From: Sorghum bicolor
Taxonomy: Eukaryota > Streptophyta > Magnoliopsida > Poales > Poaceae
Length of the DNA stretch: 64,000 bases
Reading direction: 5' to 3'
NCBI RefSeq assembly: GCF_000003195.3
Contig: NC_012878.2
Location: 8,057,945 to 8,121,944 of the forward strand
Shown here: positions 10,037 through 23,376 of the stretch, in pieces
How positions within the stretch are numbered: position 1 is the first letter of the stretch
Layout: every line of letters begins with the position of its first letter
Made by a program: the position numbers and the translations under genes
Notes under the pieces: generated by a model
Database searches by the model: none
Seen by the model: the letters and a program-made list of their open reading frames with translations, nothing else
What the model was told of the DNA's origin: nothing

Positions 10037-11056
10037 TATTGAATATAATGGGCCATTAGCCCATATTTATATTTGATGATTAATTCAAGTGCCCATAATT
10101 AATGCTATAATGAAAATGGTTTAGTACCATATTGATGATTGACCGTGTGTTAACTCAACTTAAATAGGTGGCCTTTGTTAGTCCCTATGGAGAAGTTGAG
10201 GGAGGATGAAGGGGTGCCACACGCGCGCGCCGCCGCCGTCGAGCCGAGCCGTCTTGTCTTGACGAGCGAGCGTGACTTGGCACACGAGGACCAGACCAGA
10301 CGTGACGTGGCGCATGCGTGGTGAATAAGGAAAGAGAGGAAAAACAGGATCTGACCGTTGTGTAATTAATTTCAATTAATTGCTAATTGATTGACTCGGT
10401 TTATGGCAATTAAAAGAGATTAATGGTTATCATTCAAATGTTTCCTCCTGAGGCCTATATATACCTTACGCACCCACTCCTTCCATACATGCGAGAACAC
10501 ATCCTGTCGAGTTGCTCTCTGTCCATTCCCGTCCCGAACCTCTGCGCGCACAGAGATCGGGAGAGCAGGCCTCCGGAACCCGACGCCTTGCATCGAGACA
10601 CCTGCTCGGGTGTTGCGGGCAATCAGGTTTTTGGGTAGCGTCTTCCGCGACTGCTCACCGGCGAGATCGTCTTCTTCCACTCCGGCGAGTCTTCTTCCTG
10701 GTGGACGTTCGCACGGATCGAGATCGACTACTTCGTCTTCTTCCTGGTGGACGTTCGCGGGACTGCACTGCGAACATCTTCCTGCACCGACTGTGGTCCG
10801 CTACTTCGAGCAACGCACTATGTCGACTAGTGCGAATGGAGCCGCCGGTGCCTTCGGCACTGGTCCCTCCTCTGGGTACAATCTTAAATGATTGTTTTTC
10901 TTTTTCAGTATGTTTGCTGTTGTTGCAGTAGTATTTGCAATGTTTATCTCTAATCTGAGTAGTGATAAAATTGCACACGTGCACATGTATGCCACCACAA
11001 TATTATTGGTAATTTTCTGGATTAAATCAAACATTAAAATGTCTAAATTTCTAACA
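10037..11056 (+). repeat. 5' LTR of Copia-B (1020 bp)
   Basis: The left edge is fixed by the TSD and the right edge (TTTCTAACA) by alignment with the 3' LTR, which ends at 45616 next to the TSD. The LTR includes the ATG at 10820 and the conventional gag ATG at 11039. Immediately inside the LTR the sequence is ATCCAAAAACC, which is not a TGG-initial primer site. Confidence 0.95.
10456..10463 (+). promoter_or_regulatory. TATA box in the Copia-B 5' LTR
   Basis: TATATATA follows AGGCC, about 360 bases before the ATG at 10820. The same box is present in the 3' LTR near 45006. Confidence 0.65.
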
Positions 11057-14000
11057 ATCCAAAAACCTGATATTAGGCATTTTTCTGTCAGTGGTTTTGC
11101 TGCTACGTTAAAACCGGATCTGTTTGATGGCTCAAATTATAAGCGGTGGCGCGCGAGAATGATATTATGGTTGACTGCTATGAGTTGCTATGACGTCGCG
11201 AAGGGGAAGCCGGAACAGTTTACTCCTGAGGAGGAGAAAACGTTCTTGGCTGCTGATAACCTCTTCAGAGGCGCCGTCATAAGTGCGCTCGATAAAAAGT
11301 ATGTCGACAATTATATTATTTGCACCACTGCTAAGGAATTATGGGATGCGCTTGAGGCCAAGTTCGGGGTTTCTGATGCTGGTAGCGAGCTGTACCTCAT
11401 GGAACAATTGTTTGATTACAAGATGGTTGATAGCCGTTCTGTGATTGAACAAGCACATGAGATACAGGCACTAGCTAAGGAACTAGAACAATTCCCTTGT
11501 GTGTTGCCTGAAAAGTTTGTGGCCGGCGGTATAATCGCTAAGCTGCCACCTTCTTGGAAGGATTTTGCTACTTCTCTAAAACATCAGAGGAAAGAGTTTG
11601 GTCTTGCTGAAATCATGGGAACTCTTGATGTTGAGGAGAAGGCGAGAGCAAAAGATACACATGGGAAAGGCGTTGAGTCTTCTAGTGCCAATGTGGTGCA
11701 GAAGAAAAAGCAATTCGCATTCCGTAATAAGAAAAAGAACAAGCAAGAGAATAAGCAAGGAGCAAACCCGAAGCCAAAACAAACTGCAACTTTTAAGAAG
11801 AAAAAGGCAGAAGGAGGCTGCTTTGTTTGCGGTAGCGATGACCACTGGGCGAGTGGTTGTCCAGACCGCAAATTTAAACGAGAAGAGAAAAAGTCAGTAA
11901 ATATGGTCATTGGCGAGGCTGAAGGAGGAACATCTGGGTATGGTAATTATTTACCTACTGTTCTTTCAGTCTGTCATTCACCTGAGTGGTGGATGGATAC
12001 TGGGGCTAATGTTCATGTGTGTGCTGACATCTCTTTGTTTTCTTCTTATCAGGCCGGCAACACTGGAGCCTTACTGATGGGGAACGGATCTCATGCGCGT
12101 GTTCTTGGTGTTGGTACGGTCATTCTGAAGTTCACTTCGGGAAAGACGGTGCTGATGAAGAACGTGCAGCATGTCCCCTCCATCAAAAAGAATCTAGTTA
12201 GCGGCTCACAGCTTTGTAGAGATGGCTACAAAATAGTCTTTGAGGCCAATAAAGTTATACTTTCAAAATTTGGAACTTTTATTGGTAAAGGTTATGACTG
12301 CGGAGGCTTGTTCCGCTTATCCATGCATGATGTGTGTAATAAAATCGTGAACCATACTCTGATTTCGAATGAGTCGAATATTTGGCATTCGCGATTTTGT
12401 CATGTTAATTATGGTTGTTTAACGCGGCTAGCAAATATGAATTTAATCCCGAAATTTAATTTAGTCAAAGGTTCTAAGTGCCATGTATGCGTGCAATCCA
12501 AGCAACCTCGCAAGCCTCACAAGGCTGCGGAGGCGAGGAACTTGGCACCATTAGAATTAATCCATTCCGATCTATGCGAGATGAATGGTGAGTTGACTAA
12601 AGGTGGTAAACGTTACTTCATCACTTTTATAGACGATTGTACTAGATTTTGTCATGTGTACTTGCTTAAAACAAAGGATGAAGCATTACAATATTTTAAA
12701 GCCTATAAAGCTGAAGTAGAAAATCAACTTGAGAGGAAAATTAAATGCTTAAGGTCCGATCGTGGTGGAGAATATTTTTCAAGTGATTTTTTCTTACTTC
12801 TGCGTAGAACATGGAATTATTCATGAGAGGACACCGCCATACTCACCACAGTCCAATGGGATTGCCGAAAGAAAGAACCGTACTCTAACTGAGATGGTTA
12901 ACGCCATGTTAGAGACTTCGGGTCTATCTAAGGAATGGTGGGGTGAGGCGATACTGACAGCGAGTCATGTCCTGAATAGAGTTCCTACAAAGAATAAAGA
13001 AATCACACCATTTGAGAAATGGGAAAAGAAAAGAGTAAATGTCTCCTATTTGCGTACTTGGGGTTGTTTGGCTAAAGTGAATGTGCCAATAAACAAGAAA
13101 CGTAAACTCGGACCTAAGACAGTTGACTGTATTTTCCTTGGTTATGCTACTCACAGCATAGGGTATAGGTTCTTAATAATAAACTCTGGAGTACCAGATA
13201 TGCATGTTGGTACTATAATGGAATCTAGAGATGCAACATTCTTTGAAAGTGAGTTTCCTATGAAAAGTACACCTAATATTTCTAGTCATGAGTCTATAAA
13301 CTCCCATGAGCAATTTATTCTGATAGAACAATCTGAGGAACCCCATGTTCACTATCCTGAGGAGGATGATAATGTAGTCACTCAAACGAGCAAAAGACAA
13401 AGAAAAGTGAAGTCTTTTGGAGATGACTATATTGTGTACCTCGTGGATGATACCCCAACAACCATTAAAGAGGCATTTTCCTCTCCTGATGCTGACTTGT
13501 GGAAGGAAGCAATAAGGAATGAGATGGATTCTATAATGTCTAATCGAACTTGGGAAGTGGTTGAACGACCTTATGGGTGCAAACCTATAGGGTGCAAATG
13601 GGTGTTTAAGAAAAAGCTTAGGCCTGATGGTACAATTGAGAGGTACAAGGCTAGGCTTGTGGCTAAGGGTTATACCCAAAGAGAAGGGGAAGATTTCTTT
13701 GAAACTTATTCACCTGTTGCCCGTTTGACCACAATTCGAGTGTTATTGTCTTTGGCTGCCTCTCATGGTCTTCTCATTCATCAGATGGATGTGAAGACAG
13801 CTTTCCTAAATGGAGAGTTAGACGAAGAGATCTATATGGATCAGCCTGATGGATTTGTAACAAGTGGTCAAAAGGGCAAGGTGTGTAAGTTATTAAAATC
13901 CCTTTATGGCCTAAAACAAGCTCCAAAACAATGGCATGAGAAGTTTGACAGAACCTTAACTTCTGCTGGCTTTGCTGTTAATGAAGCTGACAGATGTGTG

Positions 14001-14996
14001 TACTATCGGTTTGGTGGGGGTGAAGGTGTGATCCTTTGTCTGTACGTGGATGACATACTGATCTTTGGGATAAGCCTTGTTGTGATCAAGGAAGTTAAAG
14101 ACTTTTTGTCTAACAACTTTGAGATGAAAGATTTGGGAGAAGCTGATGTTATTCTAAACATTAAGCTTTCAAGAGAAGGCAATGGTGGGACAACTCTTGT
14201 GAAGTCCCACTATGTGGAAAAGATTTTAAGTCGCTTTGGGTACAGTGACTGTCAATCTGCTCCTACGCCTTATGATCCTAGTGTGCTATTGAGGAAAAAT
14301 CGAAGAATAGCAAGGGATCAACTAAGATTCTCCCAAATTATAGGCTCATTGATGTACCTTGCTAGTGCCACGAGGCCTGATATCTCGTTTGCAGTGAGCA
14401 AACTTAGCCGGTTTGTGTCAAATCTCGGAGATATTCATTGGCAAGCTCTTGAGAGAGTGATGCGCTATTTGAAAGGTACTGTGAGCTATGGCATTCACTA
14501 TACCGGATACCCGAAGGTATTAGAGGGTTATTGTGACGCAAACTGGATATCTGATGCTGATATGTTAAAGGCCACAAGTGGATATGTGTTTCTGCTTGGA
14601 GGTGGCGCTGTTTCATGGAAGTCTTGTAAGCAGACTATCTTAACAAAGTCAACCATGGAAGCAGAACTCATAGCATTAGACATCGCCGGTGCTGAGGCCG
14701 AGTGGCTTCATCAACTCCTGATGGATCTACCGGTGGTTGAAAAACCTGTGCCGGCTATTTCCATGAACTGTGACAATCAAACAGTGATCACTAAAGTCAA
14801 CAGTTCTAAGGACAACATGAAGTCTACTAGGCATGTCAAACGACGTTTGAAGACTGTCAGAAAGTTGAGAAACTCTGGAGTTATAGCATTGGACTATGTT
14901 CATACGTCCAAGAATCTGGCAGATCAATTCACAAAGGGACTATCACATAATGTGATAGATAGTGCATCGAGTGAGATGGGTTTGAGACCCACGTGA
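10820..14996 (+). pseudogene. Copia-B Gag-Pol with LTR-encoded N-terminal extension (broken)
   Basis: The frame begins at 10820 in the LTR: a Ser/Gly/Ala-rich start, a GTG...GYN motif, a hydrophobic segment (core FFFFSMFAVVAVVFAMFI) and a second one (core TTILLVIFWI). It joins in frame to the usual gag start MSKFLT at 11039. Then come the gag domain, a CCHC knuckle (CFVCGSDDHWASGC, 11819-11860), aspartic protease (DTGAN, 11996), the GAG-pre-integrase zinc region (about 12380-12520), integrase, RT (YVDD at 14043-14054) and RNase H, the order that defines Ty1/copia. Two lesions are visible: TGA at 10889-10891, where the 3' LTR has CGA, and an extra T in the T run at about 12787-12792 that shifts the integrase frame. 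The protein would otherwise package and integrate element RNA. Cleavage sites cannot be placed. Confidence 0.85.
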
Positions 14997-15540
14997 GGTC
15001 TACCATGGTGGCAACCTGTTCTATGTGATCGGAGATCCCGTGAAGTAGAATGGTGAAACAAGCCAGAAGTAGATTGTGAGGAAAGACCCTTTACTTAACT
15101 CATCTGAATTGCACTTCTTTCCTAAGTCTGTAAGGAAGGCTGGTTATATACCTTAATGTATTCCAAAGCGGCTTGTGAAGCGATAGATGTTGTCCAACAG
15201 AACATCTTTAAGGAATACACCTATATGAGTTTGACTGCTAGTCACAGTCTATGAGATTTTGGGTGATCTCTAGATACTCATGAATGGGCCAGAAGTATGA
15301 CTTATATGCTTCAACCAGAGGGGATGTTCATGCAACCCGGTATCAGTTATGAGTGTAGATGAAACTTATATCACACAAAACTTGCAATTCAAGGCATAGT
15401 CTATTGTTCAAGTTGTGGCTAAGTGTAGTCTGTACTCTAGGTGGAAGTTCAACTTAACAGTCTCCACTGAAACGACTGGTATATGAAACGACATGGAAAC
15501 TCGAGAGCTTTTCTTATGTGCCCTAGAAATAGGTGGGGAT
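14997..15540 (+). other. Copia-B 3' untranslated region and polypurine tract
   Basis: No coding sequence follows the pol stop. The purine tract AGGTGGGGA (15531-15539) sits one base before the 3' LTR and would prime plus-strand synthesis. Confidence 0.8.
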
Positions 15541-15676
15541 TGTTGAATATAATGGGCCATTAGCCCATATTTATATTTGATGATTAATTCAAGGGCCCAT
15601 AATTAATGCTATAATGAAAATGGTTTAGTACCATATTGATGATTGACAATGTGTTAACTCAACTTAAATAGGTGGC
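15541..15676 (+). repeat. 3' LTR of Copia-B, left piece
   Basis: It begins TGTTGAATAT and matches the first 130 or so bases of the 5' LTR. It is cut at GGTGGC, the GTGGC part being duplicated on the far side of Gypsy-1. Confidence 0.95.
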
Positions 15677-17332
15677 TGTTGACGGTCCTTAAGTATCAAA
15701 TTTAATTATCAAATAAATAAAGAAAAGGATCCAAATAAAATCAACATCCAGACTTAGGGTTTTATCTGACAGAATTCCACGAGTTTTGGTGTTTGTCTAT
15801 TTCTGCAGGGGGTTATCAGGAAATATGGAAGAAAGGCCCACACGTCGGGATTACGTAAAGATATTAACGTGCCGCGCAATTATCTTACATCTAGAAGACT
15901 CCAGAAGCCACGAGACCGAAGCGGAGGCGAAACGGGGCCAGAGGCAGGGCGCCCGCCCTCCTGCCCTGGGCGCCCGCCCCCTCCCTGAGTCCAATCAGGA
16001 CTCTACTTCGTGGGAGATCTCCACCGACCTAAAGGATGAATCTAAACCATACAATCTATGTCGGTTTGATCCAATGGCCCATATTCACTTGAAGGGACTA
16101 TAAAACCAGACCCCCTGGCCCCTGGAGGAGAGAGCCTCTCAACCCTAATTCATTGTTCCTCAAGGGAGAAGAAGCCTCTGATCAAGATTAGAGCCACCAC
16201 ATCAATTAGATATCTAGATTAGCATAGCTACATAGGATTAGAACTAGAAGGAGTCAATCTTCGATTGGTTTCCGGATCTGTCATGAGGATATTCTTGGTA
16301 ATTCTCTAATTGTGCTTCTAATTACTTTCTAATTATCTTTGTTCTTCAATATTATGAATATGACTTTGTTCTACTTCAATATATTGCTTATGACTTTGCT
16401 CTATTTGCTTATATTCAAGATTATATTGTTCTTAGTTTATCATAGTTATGTACTTGGCTTAGTTAGATTCGATCTATATACATGCTTAGGATCGTATAGC
16501 GTTTATCCATCGGATCCATGGGTAAATGATAGATATTGTGTAGGCGTGGTGCTTATACCGTATTTATCTGCGATTGTACCCAATATGCCAGATCGTGGGG
16601 TGGTTCGTGATAGTGACAGCTTCATTGATTCTTATATAGTCCCCCTCTCGTGTATTGGGCTGGCAGAGCAACATTATTACAGGGGAGTGATTGCTATGTT
16701 TCTCATATTCCTTGCTAATATCATTATGCATGGGCGTAGTCTTGTCTCACAATGATTGCTAAGTATGCTTGCACTAACTATGATAATGCTAGACTATATA
16801 GTTGAGAATAACTTAGGGAATATTCTTGTAGTTCGTTCTAATACCATGCTAATGACTTTCTAGAGTATCTAATTGAGGTGCTTATCATATTTATTATGTG
16901 GCTAGATCAGATTAATTATCTTTGTCACTATTATTATTTCATATATCTTTTATGTGACACTTATCCCTGTATGAAGAGTTAGATATAATGTTCTCAATTA
17001 TACATGCAATGATAGATGCTCAATCTCATATTCTATTCTGTAATCAATAGTGATGATCGCTAATCCCTTCCCAGTGGTAAAAATATAAATAACGATACCT
17101 GGAATACTTCCCGGTTAAAATGCTGCATCGGTATTAATCTGTGCGCTTGCAGATCCCATTCATTATTTATTTAGAAGAGCAATTGCATATTTCAATACCG
17201 CGTCTCTTATATCATGCTGGGGATGACAACTTGGCTTAAGTGGTGTGAGGGATAGGTTTGGCATTTTTGGCACCGTTACTAGATTTAGAGAACTTAGTCT
17301 ACTTTTGGTAATGATGTTAAGTATACCCAACA
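15677..17332 (+). repeat. 5' LTR of Gypsy-1 (1656 bp)
   Basis: It aligns over its whole length with the LTRs at 21723, 28384 and 43035. A TATA box (TATAAAA, 16099-16105) follows ACTTGAAGGGAC. Confidence 0.95.
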
Positions 17333-17340
17333 AGCATTTT

Positions 17341-17358
17341 TGGCGCCATTGCCGGGGA
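17341..17358 (+). other. Primer-binding site of Gypsy-1
   Basis: TGGCGCCATTGCCGGGGA lies eight bases after the LTR. It corresponds, with one difference, to the complement of the plant tRNA-Asp 3' end as I remember it, the primer usual in Athila-like elements. Confidence 0.75.
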
Positions 17359-19487
17359 AGGTTGATTACCAATCAGGAATGGAATAAAAGATTTTGAGTC
17401 ATCATTCGCATCACTAATATGATTGAGCTTATCTATTCTCTCATACAGTTTTACCCCGATATTTTTCTATTTTATCTTATGCAGGGGAATGTATGAATAG
17501 AAGACATCTTCCAGGAAATTTTGTTGATAATCCCGAAGCATTATTCAAGAAGACGAGAGCAAAGCTCAAGAAGAGATCATCAACACTTCACGAAGAAGCT
17601 TCATCCAATCAAGAAGATCACCGGAACTTGTCTTCAGAGTTCGAAGCCATGGCGAACAAATCGATCCGCGAGTTCTCAGCTCCCACTACGGACAACATCC
17701 GCACTGGACCTGCTGCAGAGATCGACGGCAACTTTGAGCTCAAGCCTGGACTTATCAACATGGTGCAATCCAACCAGTTCTGTGGGAAGGCACACGAAGA
17801 TGCTAGTGCTCATTTACAACACTTCCTGGAGATTTGCAACACATTCACCATAGCAGGAGTTTCCAAAGACGCTATACTACTTCGCCTCTTCCCATTCTCA
17901 CTGTTAGGAAGAGCGAAGCAGTGGTTCTACGCTACAAAGGAGAAGAATACTACGTGGGCACTCTGCTCAACAAACTTCCTGGCTAAGTTCTTTCCCATGG
18001 GCAAGACCAATGCTCTCCGTGGGAAGATTACAAGTTTTCAGCAACAAAATGATGAATCTGTTCCAGAAGCATGGGAGCGCTTTCAAGACTACATCCTAGA
18101 ATGTCCCCATCATGGAATGGAGAGTTGGCTATTGATGCAGACATTTTATCATGGGCTCAGCAACAGTGCCCGAGAGACCATGGATGCTGCAGCTGGAGGA
18201 GCATTCTTATCACTTACTATACCACAAGCCACAGCTCTTGTGGAGAAGATGGCGTCCAACCAAAGCTGGAATGAAGAGAGGACCCAGACACGCAAGAGAG
18301 GTGGAGGTATGCATCAGCCGAAAGAGGTAGACATGCTGTCTGCAAAGCTAGACCTGCTCATGAAAAAGCTCGACGATAGAGCTGGAGATAAGAAAGAAGT
18401 TATGCACATCTACGACTCTCACATGACTTGTGAGGAGTGTGGAGACACTGGACACTCAGGCAACCACTGCCCTGAGATGCTTGAGGATGTGAACTACATC
18501 AACAACAACAACTACTACTACTACTACAACCGTCCTCAACAAAATCAAGGTTGGAATCAACAGAGACCTAACTACTCAGGTAATTATCAAGGTAACAATT
18601 CTTACAACAATAATAATAATTTTCCACCTTTGAGAGAGTTAGTGTCTAATCAAGGAAAGCTAATGGATAACCTATCTAAGAAATTGGCATCTAATGATAA
18701 AATGCTAGAAAATATAAATAAAAGAATGGATAATTTTTCTACTGCCATCAAGAATCAAATTAGCTTTAATAAAATGATTGAATCCCAGCTAAATGAAATA
18801 GCTGCTGCTGTTCCTACTACTAACCCCGGTATACCATCACAACCGGAAGGATTAGAATCTGCAAATCTTGTAGACATGTTTGATGCAGGTAATTGGAGTA
18901 ACCCCATCACTGAATTCTCTACTGACCTTCTGCCGGTCAAGAGAGGCGATCCAGGACGCCCCGTCATCCCGATCTCCATTGGCATGGTGGACGTTCCAGA
19001 AGCACTCTGCGACTTTGGCTCTAGCGTCAACATTATACCCAGGGTACTCTATGAAAAATTCTTTACATATCCTTTATTAGAGAGAACCATGTGTTTGCAG
19101 TTTGCAGATCAGACGATAACTTTTCCAAAAGGAATAGTGAAGAACCTTTGTGTCCGAGTTGGTACCTTATATGCCCCAGCAGACTTCGTAGTGGTAGAGA
19201 CCGGAAATGATGAGAGAGCACCTATCATCCTAGGGAGGCCATTCTTGAACACCACGGGAGCTATCATCTACGCCAGTGCTGCCAAGATCAGTTTCTACGT
19301 CAAAGGGAAGAAGAAGACATTTTTCTTCAAGAACAAGACTACACAAATTCAAGATCAATCCAGACGTAAATCAAGAAAGAGGACCAACAGGAGAAATAGG
19401 AACAAGCAAGTGTGGACCGAGTCAGCTAAGATGGTCACTGTAGTCCATGGAGGCCAAGATCATCAACTTAAGTCACCGTTTTTGACC

Positions 19488-20166
19488 TGTTGGTGCAAAA
19501 GCTGGTCTGCAAACACAAAGGGCTAATACCCGATTCAAACGTTAAGGCGTGCCAGCCAATTTGACCTTACTATCGGCAAAGGTGATAACTCGAATACTTT
19601 AGTCCTGACAACAGCGATGCGCCCGAATGTCACGGCTAAGAGGTACTCACGCGGAACTTGAGAACACGCCGAGCTTAAGTCGACGAATTCCTAAGAACTC
19701 GTAATAAAAAGGAAAAAGTATGACGAAGTCGTCGAAAAAAGTGGATGCTGGAATATGAGTAAAAACGTGTGTTTGATTGGTTGATAGATGTCTCATTACA
19801 AGGTCTTAGGGTCTATATTTATACCCGGCTCAAAGAGCTATAGCCTGACACGATTAGAATTCGAATTCCAAATTACACGGAATCCGTATACAAAACGATG
19901 TAAATAATTAAGGAAATAACAAAACTATCTCCGGTAACAAACTGAAACTCTGCCACAAACCATCGGTGGCTTCCGAACTCTCCCTTCGTATCATCGGCAG
20001 ACTCCCTTGCCATAGTCATCGGCACAGACACATCACCGCCTGTAGACTTAGTCATGCTCAACCTCTCCTTCATCGGCAACCATCCTCATCGGCAACTTTT
20101 CCTGTAAACAAAACACTGCCGTCTTATCCTGCCGGCCTGGACACGTGCCCAAAAACGGTGTCAACA
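19488..20166 (-). repeat. 3' LTR of the Tat element (679 bp)
   Basis: It is preceded on the minus strand by the purine tract AATTGGGGGGCATG (20180-20167), which would prime plus-strand synthesis. TATAAATA is at 19823-19816. Confidence 0.93.
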
Positions 20167-20651
20167 CATGCCCCCCAATTTCGGAGTATGAAATCATCAA
20201 TGCTCTGAAATTCCCTGCAGTAATGATGCCTTTTTCCGCAATTAATGCTCCTAATCTGGTAACCAACAACCTCAATCTGAACAACTCTGATCCTATTCTT
20301 CTGCATATTCCTCGAAATCCTCAACTTCCTAAACGGGCATTTCCTTCTCAACCGTACATCGGCAATATTACCGTTACAAAAATCTGCCGATGAACTGATC
20401 AGGACATTCGTACAAACGGCTATCTTCACTTCACTCGCCCATCGGCAATATGACCGTTACAGGACGCTGCCGATGGACCGACCAGGAGATCCCGCACAGC
20501 AAAATATCTCCAGATAATGACCGCTTCCCGTCAAATCACCTGCACAATCCCTCGATTATCGTGCGAACAATTACCATATCTACCTGAGCACCCTCGGATT
20601 TCTCGGATGCGGCAAGGAGATAAGTCAGATTTGCCCTTGCCCATTTTGTCC

Positions 20652-20659
20652 TATAAATA
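20652..20659 (+). promoter_or_regulatory. TATA box of the antisense PMD gene
   Basis: TATAAATA lies 150 bases before the PMD ATG, outside the LTR and on the strand opposite to gag-pol. This suggests that the gene has its own promoter. Confidence 0.55.
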
Positions 20660-21722
20660 GTTCCTTCTCGGGTACTCCTTCTCCATCACATCATTCCACC
20701 ATCCCAACTTTACTTTCCTTGCGGCGGCGCCATTCAAAATCTCCAAGACCTCCGACAAAGACTCTTCCTCACCAACCCCGGAGCCCTCAGAGATCCCCCT
20801 CGTTGCAAGATGGCTATTAGCTTCATCGTCCCTGAGGTGAGTTCTTCATTCCGTCTCCTATACTTTTCCTCACATCCCCGTTCATCCGCAATCCATTTTA
20901 CTGAATATTTTTCTTTTCTTTTCTTTGTGTTATTTTTCTTTATTTCCAAAACCACCAGGAATTGTCCAACAAAATTGTCATCCCTACCGATCAACCACAC
21001 CTCCAATGCCTCAGTCCTCTAGGGGATCCAGATCCAACCGATCTTATTAACGCAGAAACCAACAGGATCCCTTTCAGAACCAAAAATTTTTCTTTAGATC
21101 TGTGGAAAGACACCTTCCGTTCTTGGCCCAGCCCTACTGTAGGGTGGAAAGACTGGTTCTTGAGGGTCAACAATTCCAATGAAGTCCAGTGGGGTGAGAG
21201 AAAGCTAGATCAATGCATTAGATTATCCATTGCCGATATGCACAGGAATGAGTCACTGTTGATAGCTGCATCTTACTTTTGGTCAGACACCCTCAACGCT
21301 TTTGTCTTTGGCCATGGCCCTGCTTCTCCTACTCTTGCCAATGTAGCCATGCTCACCGGTCTAGATATATCTTCTGCCGATAGCACCCACTTTTTTGACA
21401 CTGCTCCTAGTGCCAAAGTGGAAACTCGCGCCATCGGCGGCTGGTCAGGGTACATTCAGAAGTATCGTGGGACGGGGTCTGTCAGCACAAAGGAACAAAC
21501 CACCTTTCTGAACATGTGGCTGGACAAGTTTGTGTTCTGTGGTCGATCGGCAGGACCGACTTCCGTCTATCTATCGGCAGCAGAGAGACTGGCTAACGGT
21601 GGCCGATTCCGTCTCGGCCGATACTTGCTTGGCGCTGCTTACCATCTCCTCCATCAGGTGGCCAAGAAACTCCTGCTCGGCCAGTCCACTGGCAACTTAG
21701 GCGGCCCCTGGTGGTTCATCAA

Positions 21723-23376
21723 TGTTGACGGTCCTTAAGTATCAAATTTAATTATCAAATAAATAAAGAAAAGGATCCAAATGAAATCAAGATCTAGACT
21801 TAGGGTTTTATCTGACAGAATTCCACGAGTTTTGGTGTTTGTCTATTTCTGCAGGGGGTTATCAGGAAATATGGAAGAAAGGCCCACATGTCGGGATTAC
21901 GTAAAGATATTAACGTGCTGCGCAATTATCTTACATCTAGAAGATTCCAGAAGCCACGAGACCGAAGCGGAGACGAAACGGGGCCAGAGACAGGGCGCCC
22001 GCCCTGTCCTACTGGGTGCCCGCCCTGCCCCCAAGTCCAATCAGGACTCTGCTTTGCGGGAGATCTCCACCGACCTAAAGGATGAATCTAAACCATACAA
22101 TCTATGTCGGTTTGATCCAACGGCCCATATTCACTTGGAGGGACTATAAAACCAGACCCCCTGGCCCCTGGAGGAGAGAGCCTCTCAACCCTAATTCATT
22201 GTTCCATCAAGGGAGAAGAAGCCTCTGATCAAGATTAGAGCCACCACATCAATTAGACATTTAGATTAGCATAGCTACATAGGATTAGAACTAGAAGGAG
22301 TCAATCTTCGATTGGTTTCCGGATCTGTCAAGAGGATTCTTAGTAATTCTCTAATTGTGCTTCTAATTGCTTTCTAATTATCTTTGTTCTTCAATATTAT
22401 GAATATGACTTTGTTCTACTTCAATATATTGCTTATGACTTTGCTCTACTTGCTTATATTCAAGATTATATTGTTCTTAGTTTATCATAGTTATGTACTT
22501 GGCTTAGTTAGATTCGATATATACACATGCTTAGGATCGTATAGCGTTTATCTATCGGATCCATGGGTAAATGATAGATATTGTGTAGGCGTGGTGCTTA
22601 TACCGTATTTATCTGCGATTGTACCCAATATGCCAGATCGTGGGGTGGTTCGTGATAGTGACAGCTTCATTGATTCTTATATAGTCCCCCTCTCGTGTAT
22701 TGGGCTGGCAGAGCAACATTATTACAGGGGTGTGATTGCTATGTTTCTCAAATTCCTTGCTAATATCACTATGCATGGGCGTAGTCTTGTCTCACAATGA
22801 TTGCTAAGTATGCTTGCACTAACTATGATATGCTAGACTATATAGTTAAGAATAACTTAGGGAATATTCTTGTAGTTCGTTCTAATACCATGCTAATGAC
22901 TTTCTAGAGTATCTAATTGAGGTGCTTATCATATTTATTATGTGGCTAGATCAGATTAGTTATCCTTGTCACTATTATTATTTCATATATCTTTTATGTG
23001 ACACTTATCCCTGTATGAAGAGTTAGATATAATGTTCTCAATTATACATGCAATGATAGATGCTCAATCTCATATTCTATTCTGTAATCAATAGTGATGA
23101 TCGCTAATCCCTTTCCAGTGGTAAAAATATAAATAACGATACCTGGAATACTTCCCGGTTAAAATGCTGCATCGGTATTAATCTGTGCGCTTGCAGATCC
23201 CATTCATTATTTATTTAGAAGAGCAATTGCATATTTCAGTACCGCGTCTCTTATATCATGCTGGGGATGACAACTTGGCTTAAGTGGTGTGAGGGATAGG
23301 TTTGGCATTTTTGGCACCGTTACTAGATTTAGAGAACTTAGTCTACTTTTGGTAATGATGTTAAGTATACCCAACA
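21723..23376 (+). repeat. 5' LTR of Gypsy-2 (1654 bp)
   Basis: It runs TGTTGACGG to ACCCAACA. The primer site TGGCGCCGTTGCCGGGGA follows at 23385-23402 and matches the remembered tRNA-Asp complement without the change seen in Gypsy-1. Confidence 0.95.

Noticed and set aside
12783..12800. Programmed frameshift in the Copia-B integrase
   Set aside because: Copia elements normally have one gag-pol frame, the site is a simple T run within a catalytic domain, and no slippery heptamer with downstream structure is evident.
16339..16755. A 138-codon hydrophobic frame open in all four Gypsy-1/2 LTRs (also 22384, 29045, 43695)
   Set aside because: The copies are only 1-3% diverged, most differences change the residue, and the frame is not joined to gag. 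Chance persistence explains it, unlike the copia LTR frame.
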